DNA of 50,673 nt from Clostridium sp. (GCF_029267215.1 NZ_JARIDH010000027.1:1-50673); one strand, 5' to 3'; counted from the stretch's first letter, positions 26,919-36,498 are shown. Notes: a model not told the origin generated them from the letters alone. Made by a program: numbers and translations.

Positions 26919-27863
26919 TTACTTAATTATTCTAGTACCAGCTTCTCCTCTAAGTGCTTCTCTAGCTTTACTTAATGATGAAATTATTGCTATCTTATCA
27001 TCTCCACTTTGGACAAATTTCTTACAAGCCTCTACTTTAGGAAGCATACTTCCTGGTGCAAACTGTCCTTCTTCTATGTATTTATCTACTATTTCTAAGT
27101 TTATTTCATCTAAAGCCATCTGATTTGGTTTATTAAAGTTTACACAAACTTTATCAACAGCAGTTAATATTAATAATGCATCTGCATTTAATATTTCAGA
27201 TAATTTTTCTGCCGCAAAATCCTTATCTATAACTGCTGGAACCCCTGAAAGTCTCTCTCCTTCTTCTATTACAGGTATTCCACCTCCACCGCAAGCGATT
27301 ACAACAAAGCCATTATCAACCATAGTTTTTATAGCTTCTTTCTCTACTATATCTATAGGCTTTGGTGAAGCCACTACTCTTCTATAGCCTCTTCCAGCAT
27401 CTTCTTTCATTACATATCCATTTTCTCTTTCTAACTTTTCCGCTTCCTCTTTTGAATAAAATGATCCTATTGGCTTAGTTGGATTTTTAAAACCTGAATC
27501 ATTTTTATCAACAATTACTTGAGTTGTTATTGTATCTACAGATTTTTTTATTCCTCTTTTTAAAAGCTCTTCTCTTATTGCATTTTGAAGATGATATCCT
27601 ATATATCCCTCTGAAAATGCTCCAACTACATCAAAAGGAAATAATGGATTATCATTATTAACTTTATGAGCAGCCTCAATACTTGCTAAAATTTGTCCTA
27701 CTTGAGGGCCATTTCCATGAACTATTGAAACTGAATGTCCATCTTCTATTAAATTAGCCACTGAAACTGCTGTTTCTCTACAAGTTTGTAATTGACCTTC
27801 TGCACTTTTATCCTTTGAATCCTTTTGTAATGCGTTTCCACCTAATGCTAAAACAATCTTCAT
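26919..27863 (-). CDS. arcC: Carbamate kinase
   Basis: 314 residues. Converts carbamoyl phosphate and ADP to ATP, CO2 and ammonia, the energy-yielding step of the arginine deiminase pathway. Amino-acid-kinase fold: LALGGNALQ at the N-terminus, HGNGPQVG, EDAGRGYRRVVASP, IACGGGGIPV, ILTAVDKVCVNF and GSMLPKVEAC. Length matches the family. GGAGGAATAA precedes the ATG. A possible cre site (27901-27914) lies in the 66-bp gap after arcD. Confidence 0.97.
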   Translation of the reverse strand: MKIVLALGGNALQKDSKDKSAEGQLQTCRETAVSVANLIEDGHSVSIVHGNGPQVGQILASIEAAHKVNNDNPLFPFDVVGAFSEGYIGYHLQNAIREELLKRGIKKSVDTITTQVIVDKNDSGFKNPTKPIGSFYSKEEAEKLERENGYVMKEDAGRGYRRVVASPKPIDIVEKEAIKTMVDNGFVVIACGGGGIPVIEEGERLSGVPAVIDKDFAAEKLSEILNADALLILTAVDKVCVNFNKPNQMALDEINLEIVDKYIEEGQFAPGSMLPKVEACKKFVQSGDDKIAIISSLSKAREALRGEAGTRIIK

Positions 27864-27900
27864 TGTTTATTCCTCCTCAAATTCTAACAACACAATCTTT

Positions 27901-27914
27901 ATTAACCGTTTTCA
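27901..27914 (-). promoter_or_regulatory. Candidate cre site between arcD and arcC
   Basis: Minus strand TGAAAACGGTTAAT fits cre TGWAANCGNTNWCA at 12 of 14 positions, with the first 12 all correct. An internal site would act as a road block for the downstream genes; the evidence is sequence only. Confidence 0.35.
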
Positions 27915-27929
27915 TTAATCTATTTATTT

Positions 27930-29363
27930 TTATATAGTTATAATTCCATTTACAAGCATTACTATAGCTACTATAGCTATAACAATTACTAAAATAGCTA
28001 ATACTTTTTCAACTCCAACAAAAACTTTTTGTTCTTTATTCTTTTGCTTCTTACCAATGTAGAAGAATATTATTCCAACTGCATATAATATGAAACATAA
28101 TAATAAATATTTAATTCCTGCAGCATAACAAAGCCATATAGCATAAACTGTTGATATTGCACCAAAAAATTTATCCTTAGTTCTTCCGCTTGGATCTTTA
28201 TCATATGTTTCTCCTGTTATAGCTAATTTCAATCCATACATAGCACTTAAAAGATAAGGAACTAAAATAGCTGTACTAGCGACTGAATATAAAGCTTGAT
28301 ATGTACTACTAGCAACTAAAGTTAATATTAAAAATATTTGAACTAAAATATTTGTAATTATTAATGAACCATTTGGTGTTCCTTTTTTATTTAGTTTGCC
28401 AAAAATTTTAGGTAAAACTCCATCTTGAGCTGCTACATAAGGTATCTCAGCTGCAAGTAATGACCACCCAAGAAGTGATCCAAATAATGAAATTATTAAT
28501 CCTAAATTTATAAGAGCTGCGCCCCATTTTCCAACAGCAAATTCTAATACATAAGCCATTGATGGATTGTTAAGTCCTGAAAGATTTACTCTATCCATAA
28601 CACCAAGAGACATCAATGTTATTAGCATATAAATCACAAGTGTACCAATAAGTCCTAATACGGTTGCCTTACCTACATCACTTTGCTTTTTAGCTCTACC
28701 TGAAACAACTACAGCACCTTCAATACCTATAAAACACCATAAAGTTACTAACATTGTACTTTTTACTTGTGATACAATTCCACCTAAATCAGTTGTGCCC
28801 CAAAATTGGAAAGTAAACTTATTAAAATTAAACATAAATAAAGAAATAACTATAAATAAGAAAATAGGTACCAACTTAGCTATAGTAGTTATAAGATTTA
28901 TAAGTGCAGCACCACTTACACCATTTAAAATTAAAGCTGTAAATGCCCATAATAATATAGAAGCTCCTATAATTGAAGCTACATTATTTCCTTCTCCAAA
29001 GATTGGGAAAAAGTATCCTAAAGCTCCAAATAAAAGTACTGAATAAGATACATTTCCTATCCATGCACTTAACCAATACCCCCAAGCAGAGTTAAATCCT
29101 ATATACTCTCCGAATCCAGCTTTAGCATAACTATACACTCCACCTGTAAGTTCTGGCTTTCTATTAGCTAATGATTGATATACAAAAGCTAAAGATATCA
29201 TTCCTATACCTGTTATAATCCAACCTATTATAATTGCACCTGTTCCTGCTCCTCTTGCCATATCAGATGGAAGATTAAATGCTCCTCCTCCAATCATAGA
29301 TCCAACTATTAATGCTGCCAACTGAGCAAACCCTAATTTTCTTTCCTCATGCTGTTCTGCCAT
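27930..29363 (-). CDS. arcD: Arginine/ornithine antiporter
   Basis: 477 residues, about 12 to 13 membrane helices. APC superfamily: the first helix [20 protein letters not shown] is the substrate-binding GSxIGxG segment of ArcD/basic amino acid antiporters, with [19 protein letters not shown] in helix 6. Exchanges arginine for ornithine without using energy. AGGTGAAT precedes the ATG. It is separated from arcB by 150 bp that fold into a large stem (29403-29502). Confidence 0.95.
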   Translation of the reverse strand: MAEQHEERKLGFAQLAALIVGSMIGGGAFNLPSDMARGAGTGAIIIGWIITGIGMISLAFVYQSLANRKPELTGGVYSYAKAGFGEYIGFNSAWGYWLSAWIGNVSYSVLLFGALGYFFPIFGEGNNVASIIGASILLWAFTALILNGVSGAALINLITTIAKLVPIFLFIVISLFMFNFNKFTFQFWGTTDLGGIVSQVKSTMLVTLWCFIGIEGAVVVSGRAKKQSDVGKATVLGLIGTLVIYMLITLMSLGVMDRVNLSGLNNPSMAYVLEFAVGKWGAALINLGLIISLFGSLLGWSLLAAEIPYVAAQDGVLPKIFGKLNKKGTPNGSLIITNILVQIFLILTLVASSTYQALYSVASTAILVPYLLSAMYGLKLAITGETYDKDPSGRTKDKFFGAISTVYAIWLCYAAGIKYLLLCFILYAVGIIFFYIGKKQKNKEQKVFVGVEKVLAILVIVIAIVAIVMLVNGIITI

Positions 29364-29402
29364 ATGTATTCACCTACCTTCATATGTTTCTTAAAAATAA
29401 TA

Positions 29403-29502
29403 GGGCCGCATTTATAACACATTGAAAGGAAAATTCAATTTTTGAATTTAAATAACTTTAAATATTAGCCATTTTCCTTAGATGACATTATAAATACGGC
29501 CC
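29403..29502 (-). ncRNA. Large RNA fold in the arcB-arcD intergenic region
   Basis: On the minus-strand transcript GGGCCGUAUUUAUAA (from 29502) pairs with UUAUAAAUGCGGCCC (to 29403), 15 bp with one G-U pair. Inside, AAGGAAAAT/ATTTTCCTT (29426-29434/29471-29479) pairs again, competing with a local AAATTCAA/TTGAATTT hairpin (29431-29449). After the outer stem comes UAUUAUUUUU. It could be an attenuator or a processing or stability element. Confidence 0.65.
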
Positions 29503-29516
29503 ATTAATAAAATTTA

Positions 29517-30512
29517 TTATCTTCCTGCAGTAGCTACCATTACTGCTTTAATTGTATGCATTCTATTTTCAGCTTCATCAAATACAACTGAATTTTTACT
29601 TCTGAATACTTCATCTTCAACTTCTCTTATATCAAGACCTAATCTATCCATCATATCTTTACATACTTCTGTATCTTCATCATGGAATGATGGTAAGCAG
29701 TGCATAAATAAAGTATTTTTATTTCCTGTTTTATTCATCATTTCTTTAGTTACTTTGTATGGAGTTAATAATTTAACTCTTTCTGGGTATAAACTTTCAT
29801 CTTCACCCATTGATACCCAAATATCAGTGTAGATAACATCAGCCTCTTTAACTGCCTCATCAACGTCTGAACTAAACTCTATAGTTGCTCCAGTCTGTTT
29901 TGAGTATTCTTGCATCTCTTTTATAATATCTTCATCTGGTTTTAAGCTATCTGGTCCAAGAGCTACAAAGTGCATTCCCATCTTAGCAGCACCATACATT
30001 AATGCATAGCTCATATTATTTCTTGTATCACCTGTAAATACTAATTTTATTTCGCTTAATGGTTTATGTGCATGTTCTTCTATTGTTAAGAAATCTGCTA
30101 ATATTTGAGTTGGATGGTCAGCATCAGTTAATCCATTCCATACAGGAACTCCTGCATATTTAGCTAACTCTTCAACTGTTGATTGTTTAAATCCTCTAAA
30201 CTCAATACCATCATACATTCTTCCAAGAACTTTTGCTGTATCTTCTATAGATTCCTTCTTACCCATTTGTGAGTTAGTTAAGAATGTTACATGAGCACCT
30301 TCTTCAGCAGCTCCACATTCAAAAGCACATCTTGTTCTAGTTGAAGTTTTTTCAAATAATAAAACTACATTTTTGCCTTTTAAACTATCTCCTATTATTC
30401 CTGCTCTTTTCTTAGCTTTTAAATCATGAGAAAGATCTAATAAATATCTAATTTCTGCTGGTGTAAAATCTTTTAATGTTAAGAAACTTCTTCCTTTTAA
30501 GTTAACTGCCAT
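29517..30512 (-). CDS. arcB: Ornithine carbamoyltransferase (catabolic)
   Basis: 331 residues from the ATG at 30512, which has GGGAGG in front; the frame opens 25 codons earlier without a signal and would add residues not found in the family. Catalyses citrulline and phosphate to ornithine and carbamoyl phosphate. Carbamoyl-phosphate site [39 protein letters not shown] with [10 protein letters not shown], and the ornithine-site MHCLPSFHD are all present. Second gene of the arc operon. Confidence 0.97.
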   Translation of the reverse strand: MAVNLKGRSFLTLKDFTPAEIRYLLDLSHDLKAKKRAGIIGDSLKGKNVVLLFEKTSTRTRCAFECGAAEEGAHVTFLTNSQMGKKESIEDTAKVLGRMYDGIEFRGFKQSTVEELAKYAGVPVWNGLTDADHPTQILADFLTIEEHAHKPLSEIKLVFTGDTRNNMSYALMYGAAKMGMHFVALGPDSLKPDEDIIKEMQEYSKQTGATIEFSSDVDEAVKEADVIYTDIWVSMGEDESLYPERVKLLTPYKVTKEMMNKTGNKNTLFMHCLPSFHDEDTEVCKDMMDRLGLDIREVEDEVFRSKNSVVFDEAENRMHTIKAVMVATAGR

Positions 30513-30588
30513 TTTTAATTCCTCCCAATCTGGACTTTTCTGATTGTCCAAAAAATAATTTATTTTTAAATTCTCTATTATTTTCAAA

Positions 30589-31830
30589 TTATAAATTTTC
30601 TCTTACTAGTGGCATTGACATACATCTTGGGCCGCCTCTACCTCTTGATAACTCTGATGAAGGGATAACATGTAATTTAATACCCTCTTTTTCTAATATC
30701 GCATTTGTTATGTAGTTTCTTGAATAAACTACAACTTCACCAGGAGCTATAGCAAGTGTATTAGAACCATCATTCCATTGTTCTCTAGCAGCTGCTATTT
30801 CATCTCCACCGCCACATTTTATTAATTTAATATCTCTATCTAGATATTTTTTCAATATATTTTCTAAGGTATCTAACTCTTCTTTTACTAATAATTCACC
30901 ATCATTTTCTGGATCTTTAGTTAGGGCAAAAACTTCTAAAGGTCCAACTATACCAGGATGAACTGTAAACTTATCATAATCAACTTGAGTAAATACTGTA
31001 TCTAAATGCATAAATGCTCTTGTTGCAGGTATTTTGAATGCTAATACAGTTTTAAAAGTTGAATCTGGATTATACAGTAATCTCTTTGCTAATTTATCAA
31101 TTGAAGCTGAATCAGTTCTTTGAGAAATACCAACAGCTAGTACATCTTTTGAAAGTATTAATTCATCTCCTCCTTCGATAGAAGTTTTCTCATCTCTGTT
31201 AAACCAGAATGATACGTTACCATTTTCAAATCTTGGATGATATTTAAATATGTATTTAGCAAATATTGTTTCTCTATTTCTAGTTTCTGTTCTCATATGA
31301 TTTAATGTTATACCATGTCCAATTGTTGCAAATGGATCTCTTGTAAAATATAAGTTTGGCATTGGATCACAAACAAATGGATAGTCATCATTAACTTGAT
31401 CATATAGTGATTCTCTATGATAATCCTTAAGTTCTTCTTTTCTAACTCCAGCCATCATTTTATCAACCATTGATTTATTATCATTAAATGAATTAAAATA
31501 TGATGTTAAAGCTTCTTTTAAATGTTCACTCTTAACTCCAGCTTCATCAATAAATTCACTTATAAATTCTTTCTTAACCTCTTCACTAGTATCTATTGCC
31601 TCGGCAGCAAGAACCTCTAAATAAAGAACCTCTACTCCAGCATCTCTTAAAGTTTGTGCAAAAGCATCATGTTCTTCTCTTGCAACCTTTAAAAATGGAA
31701 TATCATCAAATAATAGTCTGTCTAATAAATCTGGTGTTAAATTCTCAATTTCTTCTCCAGGTCTATGTAATAAAACTGTTTTTAATCTTCCAATTTCAGA
31801 AGTAACGTTTAATACTCTTTTATCTCTCAT
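30589..31830 (-). CDS. arcA: Arginine deiminase
   Basis: 413 residues from the ATG at 31830 (GGAGGAAGGG in front). Hydrolyses arginine to citrulline and ammonia, giving energy and acid resistance. Guanidino-modifying fold with [24 protein letters not shown], the EGGDELIL segment, [12 protein letters not shown] (catalytic His) and the C-terminal [13 protein letters not shown] carrying the nucleophilic Cys. First gene of the operon; promoter at 31890-31918 and an ARG-box-like site further upstream. Confidence 0.98.
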   Translation of the reverse strand: MRDKRVLNVTSEIGRLKTVLLHRPGEEIENLTPDLLDRLLFDDIPFLKVAREEHDAFAQTLRDAGVEVLYLEVLAAEAIDTSEEVKKEFISEFIDEAGVKSEHLKEALTSYFNSFNDNKSMVDKMMAGVRKEELKDYHRESLYDQVNDDYPFVCDPMPNLYFTRDPFATIGHGITLNHMRTETRNRETIFAKYIFKYHPRFENGNVSFWFNRDEKTSIEGGDELILSKDVLAVGISQRTDSASIDKLAKRLLYNPDSTFKTVLAFKIPATRAFMHLDTVFTQVDYDKFTVHPGIVGPLEVFALTKDPENDGELLVKEELDTLENILKKYLDRDIKLIKCGGGDEIAAAREQWNDGSNTLAIAPGEVVVYSRNYITNAILEKEGIKLHVIPSSELSRGRGGPRCMSMPLVRENL

Positions 31831-31889
31831 AATGCCCTTCCTCCTTTTATACATTTATCTTTGTGAGCTTATTTCCTGTCCACAACTAT

Positions 31890-31918
31890 GTTATACACCC
31901 ATTTTAAAACGATTACAA
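31890..31918 (-). promoter_or_regulatory. arcA operon promoter
   Basis: Minus strand TTGTAA (31913-31918), 17 bp, TATAAC (31890-31895), about 60 bp upstream of arcA. Confidence 0.65.
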
Positions 31919-31948
31919 TTGTATTTTTTGGAAAAAGATGTATATAAT

Positions 31949-31966
31949 AATTAATTTTTATTCAAA
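31949..31966 (-). promoter_or_regulatory. Candidate ARG box (ArgR activator site)
   Basis: Minus strand TTTGAATAAAAATTAATT matches the B. subtilis ARG box CATGAATAAAAATKCAAK at about 13 of 18 positions, with the central TGAATAAAAATT intact. It lies about 30 bp upstream of the -35 of arcA, where AhrC-type regulators activate catabolic genes. Confidence 0.55.
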
Positions 31967-31970
31967 AAAA

Positions 31971-31988
31971 AATGGTTTATAAACCATT
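31971..31988. promoter_or_regulatory. Perfect 18-bp palindrome upstream of arcA
   Basis: AATGGTTTATAAACCATT is its own complement. It follows a run of nine As and adjoins the ARG-box candidate. It may be an operator half of the arc control region, or part of a weak terminator. Confidence 0.45.
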
Positions 31989-32125
31989 AAATCACTCAAT
32001 ATTTGTAAACTTCAATATTCCTAAATTTATTTTAAAAGTAATTTTTTTGAATATACTATGTATATTGTATGAATATTTTTTTTTGAAAAAATATTCATTT
32101 ATTCATTTTCAAGGTGTAAATCAGC

Positions 32126-32160
32126 CTTCTTTTAATTCTTCTTTTAATTCTTCTTTTAAT
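32126..32160. repeat. 12-bp tandem repeat, about three units
   Basis: CTTCTTTTAATT is repeated almost three times without mismatch. It lies in the non-coding region between arcA and the glpT terminator. Slippage at such a tract is possible. No gene is evident around it. Confidence 0.6.
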
Positions 32161-32221
32161 AAATCTTTAACTTTAATCAAAACAAAACTTAAGAGTTTTT
32201 TATCTTTCAATATATTATAAT

Positions 32222-32255
32222 AAAAAGAACTTAGCTTAAAAGCTAAGTTCTTTTT
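32222..32255 (-). terminator. Terminator of glpT
   Basis: A perfect 16-bp stem, AAAAAGAACTTAGCTT (32222-32237) with its complement (32240-32255), ending in Ts on both strands. It isolates glpT from the arc promoter region. Confidence 0.9.
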
Positions 32256-32335
32256 ATTATGGTTATTTAACTAACTATTTTTATTCTAATCTATAAAATT
32301 AACTACAAAATATGCTATTTTCACGCTTAATTTTA

Positions 32336-33649
32336 TTATTCTTTTGATCTGTCATGAACATTCCAAGTGAATGATAAGAATATAATTGCTAATATACATG
32401 AAGCCATAAGTACAATAAATCCACCATTCCAACTGAATTTTTCAACTACGGCACCAATAGCAATCTCTGCTAATACTTGTCCACCCATATATCCAAATAA
32501 TCCTGTAAATCCTGCGGCTGTACCTGCGGCTTTTTTAGGAACTAAGTCTAAGGCACTTACTCCTATTAACATAACTGGACCATATATTAATGCCCCAATT
32601 GATGCTAATGCACAGTTTATTACTATAGGACTTGAACTTCTCCAATAAACAAATACTCCTACACAAACACCTATCATACAGAAAATTCCAAGCGGAGCTC
32701 TTCTTCCATGGAAAACCTTATCACTAAGCCATCCAATTAATATAGTTCCTGGGATTGCTGCATATTCAAATAATGCAAAAGCAATAGATGATTCTTTCAT
32801 ACTAAAGTGTCTAACTTCTTCTAAGTATGTTGGTACCCAGTTTATAACTCCATATCTAACTAAATAAACAAATATGTTAGCAATTGCTATTGCCCATAAA
32901 TATTTATTATTAAGTACATATTTAAATAATATTTCTTTTCCTGATAATTCTCTTTCTCTATCATCAACTTTAACATCTGGATAGTCATTTTTATATTCTT
33001 CAATTGGAGGTAATCCAACTGATTGTGGAGTATCCTTTGCAAATATCATATAAAGAATTCCAACTATGATTGCAATTATTGCTGGTAAATAAAATATACC
33101 TTTCCAATTTCCAAACATTGATACTCCAATTAAAGCTATTGTAGCAATAAATCCACCACCAACGTTATGTGCTGTATTCCAAATTGACATTTTAACACCA
33201 CGTTCTCTATCTGAGAACCAGTGTGTCATTGTTCTTCCACAAGGAGGCCATCCCATACCTTGAACCCAACCATTTGCAAGCATTAATATAAACATTACTG
33301 TAATACTTGATGTAAGTGGGAACATAAAATTCACAATTCCTGATAATATAAGTCCTATTCCCAAGAAATATCTTGGATTTGATCTATCTGAAACATTTCC
33401 CATAACAAATTTACTTATACCATAAGCTATTCCTAGTGCTGATGCAACAAAGCCTAGTTGAAGTGTTGTAAATCCCTGTTTTACTAAATAAGCTTTTGCT
33501 AGTGAAAAGTTACTTCTAACAAAATAGTATGTCATATAGCCAATGTAGATACTTAGAAATACCTGTATTCTATATCTTTTATATGTTGAGTCTATCTTGT
33601 CTTTTGGTAATCTTTCAATGGGCTTAGCTGGTTTTAAAATTTCTAACAT
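32336..33649 (-). CDS. glpT: Glycerol-3-phosphate transporter (organophosphate:phosphate antiporter)
   Basis: 437 residues from the ATG at 33649; AAAGGTG lies 6 bases ahead, while the in-frame GTG at 33658 would overlap it. Twelve membrane helices of the major facilitator family. GlpT-specific segments: ILKPAKPIERLP at the N-terminus, YYFVRSNFSLA (substrate-binding Arg), GWVQGMGWPPCGRTMTHWF, WNTAHNVGGG and LVPKKAAGTAAGFTGLFGY. Closer to E. coli GlpT than to UhpT. Imports glycerol-3-phosphate in exchange for phosphate. The leader contains a terminator hairpin, which suggests antitermination control. Confidence 0.93.
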   Translation of the reverse strand: MLEILKPAKPIERLPKDKIDSTYKRYRIQVFLSIYIGYMTYYFVRSNFSLAKAYLVKQGFTTLQLGFVASALGIAYGISKFVMGNVSDRSNPRYFLGIGLILSGIVNFMFPLTSSITVMFILMLANGWVQGMGWPPCGRTMTHWFSDRERGVKMSIWNTAHNVGGGFIATIALIGVSMFGNWKGIFYLPAIIAIIVGILYMIFAKDTPQSVGLPPIEEYKNDYPDVKVDDRERELSGKEILFKYVLNNKYLWAIAIANIFVYLVRYGVINWVPTYLEEVRHFSMKESSIAFALFEYAAIPGTILIGWLSDKVFHGRRAPLGIFCMIGVCVGVFVYWRSSSPIVINCALASIGALIYGPVMLIGVSALDLVPKKAAGTAAGFTGLFGYMGGQVLAEIAIGAVVEKFSWNGGFIVLMASCILAIIFLSFTWNVHDRSKE

Positions 33650-33674
33650 CTCTCTCACCTTTCTCTTATGTTAA

Positions 33675-33718
33675 ACAAAAAACCATGAAAATATATTCTA
33701 AAATATATTTTCATGGTT
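33675..33718 (-). promoter_or_regulatory. Leader terminator hairpin of glpT (attenuator candidate)
   Basis: AACCATGAAAATATATT (33681-33697) pairs perfectly with its complement (33702-33718) around CTAA, and the minus strand continues with TTTTTTG. It lies about 30 bp upstream of the glpT ATG, inside the transcript, so transcription should stop unless antiterminated. Confidence 0.75.
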
Positions 33719-33760
33719 TTTTCTCTAAATTCTCTTAACCATTTTTATCTTATTTATTTT

Positions 33761-33811
33761 TGATAACGTTACCCTGTTTCCAATAATAACATATTAAGAA
33801 AACATTTACAA
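33761..33811 (-). promoter_or_regulatory. glpT promoter with degenerate cre
   Basis: Minus strand TTGTAA (33806-33811), 17 bp, TATTAT (33783-33788). GGGTAACGTTATCA at 33761-33774 matches the cre consensus at 11 of 14 positions and sits at the expected start of transcription. Confidence 0.55.
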
Positions 33812-33951
33812 TACATTTATAAATAAAAATAAAAATTTATTTTTTATTAACAATAAATATATTTAGTATTATTAGAAAAATTTAATAAAATTTTTGTAAA
33901 TTAGTTTTATAATAGAAAAGAAAGAAAAAATTTAAAGTTAGGAGAATTTTT

Positions 33952-34596
33952 ATGAATTTTATAGTCAACTTTTTTGATTTGATACTACATTTAGACAAGT
34001 ATCTAGGTGCTTTCATCAACAATTATGGAACATTAACCTATTTAGTTTTATTTCTTATAATACTTGCTGAAACTGGATTTGTAGTAACTCCTTTTTTACC
34101 AGGAGATTCAGTAATATTTGCAGCATCAACATTCTGTGCCTTAGGATTGCTTGATATTTACATATTAATTCCATTACTTTTAATAGCTGCAATAGTTGGT
34201 GATACATTCAATTATAGTATTGGGAAATTATTAGGTGATAAGTTACTTAACAATTCAAAAATTATAAAAAAAGAGTACATAGAAAAAACAAATGCTTATT
34301 ATGATAAATATGGTGGCAAAACCCTCATAATAGCTAGATTTATACCAATAGTTCGTACTTTTGCTCCCTTTGTTGCAGGTATAGGTACAATGAAATATAA
34401 AAAATTTTTAACCTACAATGCACTAGGTGGATGTATATGGGTATTATTAGTTTCAGCTTTAGGATATTTCTTTGGGAATATAAAAGTTGTAGCCAATAAT
34501 TTTTCAATAGTTATTATAGCTATAATTTTAGTTTCAATTTTACCTGCAATAGTAGGCATACTTAAAGCTAAATTTTCAAATAAAGCAACTGCTTAG
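33952..34596 (+). CDS. DedA-family membrane protein
   Basis: 214 residues. About five membrane segments; the DedA (SNARE-associated/VTT) signatures ETGFVVTPFLPGDSVIFAAS, GDTFNYSIGKLLG and ARFIPIVRTFAPFVAGIGTM are complete, including the acidic Glu and the R...R residues of the re-entrant loops. Family members include undecaprenyl-phosphate and phosphatidylethanolamine flippases. TTAGGAG precedes the ATG and TATAAT lies at 33907-33912. It is a single gene, divergent from glpT. Confidence 0.92.
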   Translation: MNFIVNFFDLILHLDKYLGAFINNYGTLTYLVLFLIILAETGFVVTPFLPGDSVIFAASTFCALGLLDIYILIPLLLIAAIVGDTFNYSIGKLLGDKLLNNSKIIKKEYIEKTNAYYDKYGGKTLIIARFIPIVRTFAPFVAGIGTMKYKKFLTYNALGGCIWVLLVSALGYFFGNIKVVANNFSIVIIAIILVSILPAIVGILKAKFSNKATA

Positions 34597-34751
34597 AAAA
34601 TATATTAAGATAAAGGCTTATTAGTCAATTATTAAAGTTTATCTTTTTTAATAAATATAAAGTTTTTTAAAAATATACTGATTTATAAGTAGAAGTTTTT
34701 AAGTTCTTTAAAATGAAAATTATTCTTATAATAATATTTATTTTAAATATG

Positions 34752-34987
34752 AAAATTGTCTGTATGAAAATATAACAATAAAACTTACAAATAATATGAA
34801 AAGAATATCTAGATGAGCTTTAAAATTTAAATTATTACGTAGAAAATATCACCTAAAAAGCTTAGTAAGTTTCTAAGCTTTGGTGATATTTCCGTAGTAA
34901 TGATTATAAATTCTTACCAAAATCTAGTGATTCTAGGAATATGTTTGTAAGTTTTATAAAAAGTTATTTTATATATGCCCTTTTTAA
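34752..34987. repeat. Palindromic repeat family A, copy A2
   Basis: Shares with A1 ACAATAAAACTTACAAATAA near the left end, AGAAAATATCAC, ATTATAAATTCTTA, AAATCTAGT and the inverted right end (GTAAGTTTTATAAAAAGTTA, then ATGCCCTTTTT). The complemented right end matches the left end of A1 over about 40 bases. It lies downstream of the DedA gene. Confidence 0.75.
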
Positions 34988-35041
34988 GTTTATAATAAAA
35001 GTTCTGTTACTCATAATTGCCTTAATATCTAGTTTTTGAAC

Positions 35042-35112
35042 TACTCACCACTTAGCTAAACTTGAAGTGGAAGCTTATTGGTCAATATTCCTAATGGAAC
35101 TAGTTTACCTAA
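35042..35112. repeat. Repeat family C, copy C1
   Basis: ACTCACCACTTAGCTAAACT followed by TGAAGTGGAAGCTTATTGGT recurs inverted at 50155-50233. CCACTT and AAGTGG form a hairpin with a 12-base loop, as at the ends of IS200/IS605 elements. No transposase is present. Confidence 0.6.
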
Positions 35113-35178
35113 TATACTATTTAAATTTCAAGTAAATTCTTATAGAACTAATAAAAACTTTCTATCTAAAAACTTAAT

Positions 35179-35862
35179 TTAAAGTTTTTCAACGTATTTC
35201 ATAATATCATTTTTAAAAAATACGCCTATTCCACAAGCTATTAAGGCTATTATTCCTGTGACTATAACCATAGCAATCTTACCTTGTGCTAAATTCGCTC
35301 CCATAAATGAAGAAACAACTAATGCAGGTATTCTTCCAATCATAGAAAAGATTATAAAATGTTTTAATGTTATATTGCTTAATGCACAAACCATAATAAG
35401 TGAGTCCTTAGGTGCACCTGGTATGAAGAATAATATAACTAAAATCAATTTTATTTTTGAACTATTTAATATCCTCTCTAGATTATCAAACATTTCCTTA
35501 GGAACTAATTTTTCAACTAGTTTCTTACCAAATCTTTGACATATATAAAATAAAATAGCTGATCCAACTGCAATTCCAGAGAATGAAAGAACAGACCCCC
35601 AAAATGTTCCAAATACATATCCACCTGCAGCCTGTATAATTTCTCCTGGAATAAAGAATATAACAACCTGTAATATTTGAAAAACAAAAAATATTACAGC
35701 TGCCCATGGACCAAAGCGCTCAATATATTTTTTCATAAAATTACCATCAGTAATCATTTCATAAAAAAGTTTTATATGTTCCCTTGTTAAAAAAATTGTT
35801 ATTCCAGCAAATATTAAAATTAATATTCCTAAAATAATGAAAATCTTTTTTTTCTTATTCAT
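35179..35862 (-). CDS. TVP38/TMEM64-family membrane protein
   Basis: 227 residues. N-terminal membrane anchor (about 5-27), then the VTT domain with FFVFQILQVVIFFIPGEIIQAAGGYVFG split over two helices, FIPGAPKDSLIMVCALS and GRIPALVVSSFMGANL: the FxPGxxxxxxxGxxFG and FxPGxPKD patterns define the TVP38 branch, related to DedA. It is probably a lipid-handling membrane protein. AGGGG is 10 bases before the ATG. It stands alone, at the left border of the toxin-antitoxin cluster. Confidence 0.9.
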   Translation of the reverse strand: MNKKKKIFIILGILILIFAGITIFLTREHIKLFYEMITDGNFMKKYIERFGPWAAVIFFVFQILQVVIFFIPGEIIQAAGGYVFGTFWGSVLSFSGIAVGSAILFYICQRFGKKLVEKLVPKEMFDNLERILNSSKIKLILVILFFIPGAPKDSLIMVCALSNITLKHFIIFSMIGRIPALVVSSFMGANLAQGKIAMVIVTGIIALIACGIGVFFKNDIMKYVEKL

Positions 35863-36111
35863 AAAATTTAAACCCCTATTCTCATTTATTCTTCGCTTAT
35901 ACTTCCCTTATACTTGTATATTCATTAGTATTAATTAATCTTAACATATTTTTATGTATAATATATTATCAAAACATATACTAAATTTATATTATGTAAT
36001 ATGATTTTACCTTTTTTTAATCAAAATAATATTAAATTTGAGTTACATTTTTAACTAAAAATAAGTATGAAAATTCTAGTTTAACTAAAACATTCATACT
36101 TATCATAAAAT

Positions 36112-36498
36112 TTATATTTCATATCCAATTTCTCTTTGCATTTTTACCCAAAATGGATATTCTTCTCTATACCATTTATCTAGGTTATTTAAAAAATCTC
36201 TAACCAATTCAGTTTCTTTAAATATAAGCCTTTTATTTCTACTTATAACTTGTAACTGTATTGGTCTTTCCAAATCTTCAATATTAACTAAATCTATTTC
36301 TATTCCTAGCTTTTCTTCTAATGATGATTCTAAATAAAGTATATCTTCTAATGAAATATCACCAATAATAGCTATATCAATATCAGATGTTTCTTGAAAT
36401 CTTTTAGTTAGAAAGCTTCCAAAAATATAGACAGCATCTATGTCTTCTCTATTAAGTATTTTTTTAATTTCTTTTTTTATATCATTATTACTCATCAT
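36112..36498 (-). CDS. mntA: Minimal nucleotidyltransferase antitoxin, MntA-like
   Basis: 128 residues. Polymerase-beta fold: YIFGSFLTKRFQETSDIDIA contains the GS...DxD motif, with a third acidic position in EIDLVNIED. In MntA-HepT systems this enzyme adds AMP to a tyrosine of the HEPN toxin and inactivates it. The reading frame overlaps hepT by 11 bases (TATGATGAGTAATAATG), so translation is coupled. No membrane segment. Start could be either of two adjacent ATGs (36498 or 36495). Confidence 0.85.
   Translation of the reverse strand: MMSNNDIKKEIKKILNREDIDAVYIFGSFLTKRFQETSDIDIAIIGDISLEDILYLESSLEEKLGIEIDLVNIEDLERPIQLQVISRNKRLIFKETELVRDFLNNLDKWYREEYPFWVKMQREIGYEI

Noticed and set aside
30513-30587. 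N-terminal extension of arcB
   Set aside because: GGGAGG directly precedes the ATG at 30512; the extension covers the arcA-arcB gap and has no start signal.
32126-32160. Tandem repeat considered as a CRISPR or as a short acidic peptide gene (EELKEELKEG)
   Set aside because: Units are 12 bp without spacers, and the minus-strand peptide has no ATG start or ribosome-binding site.
31972-32220. Plus-strand ORF of 82 codons between arcA and glpT
   Set aside because: It starts inside the palindrome upstream of arcA, has no ribosome-binding site and its repeat (NSSF) is only the translation of the 12-bp tandem repeat.
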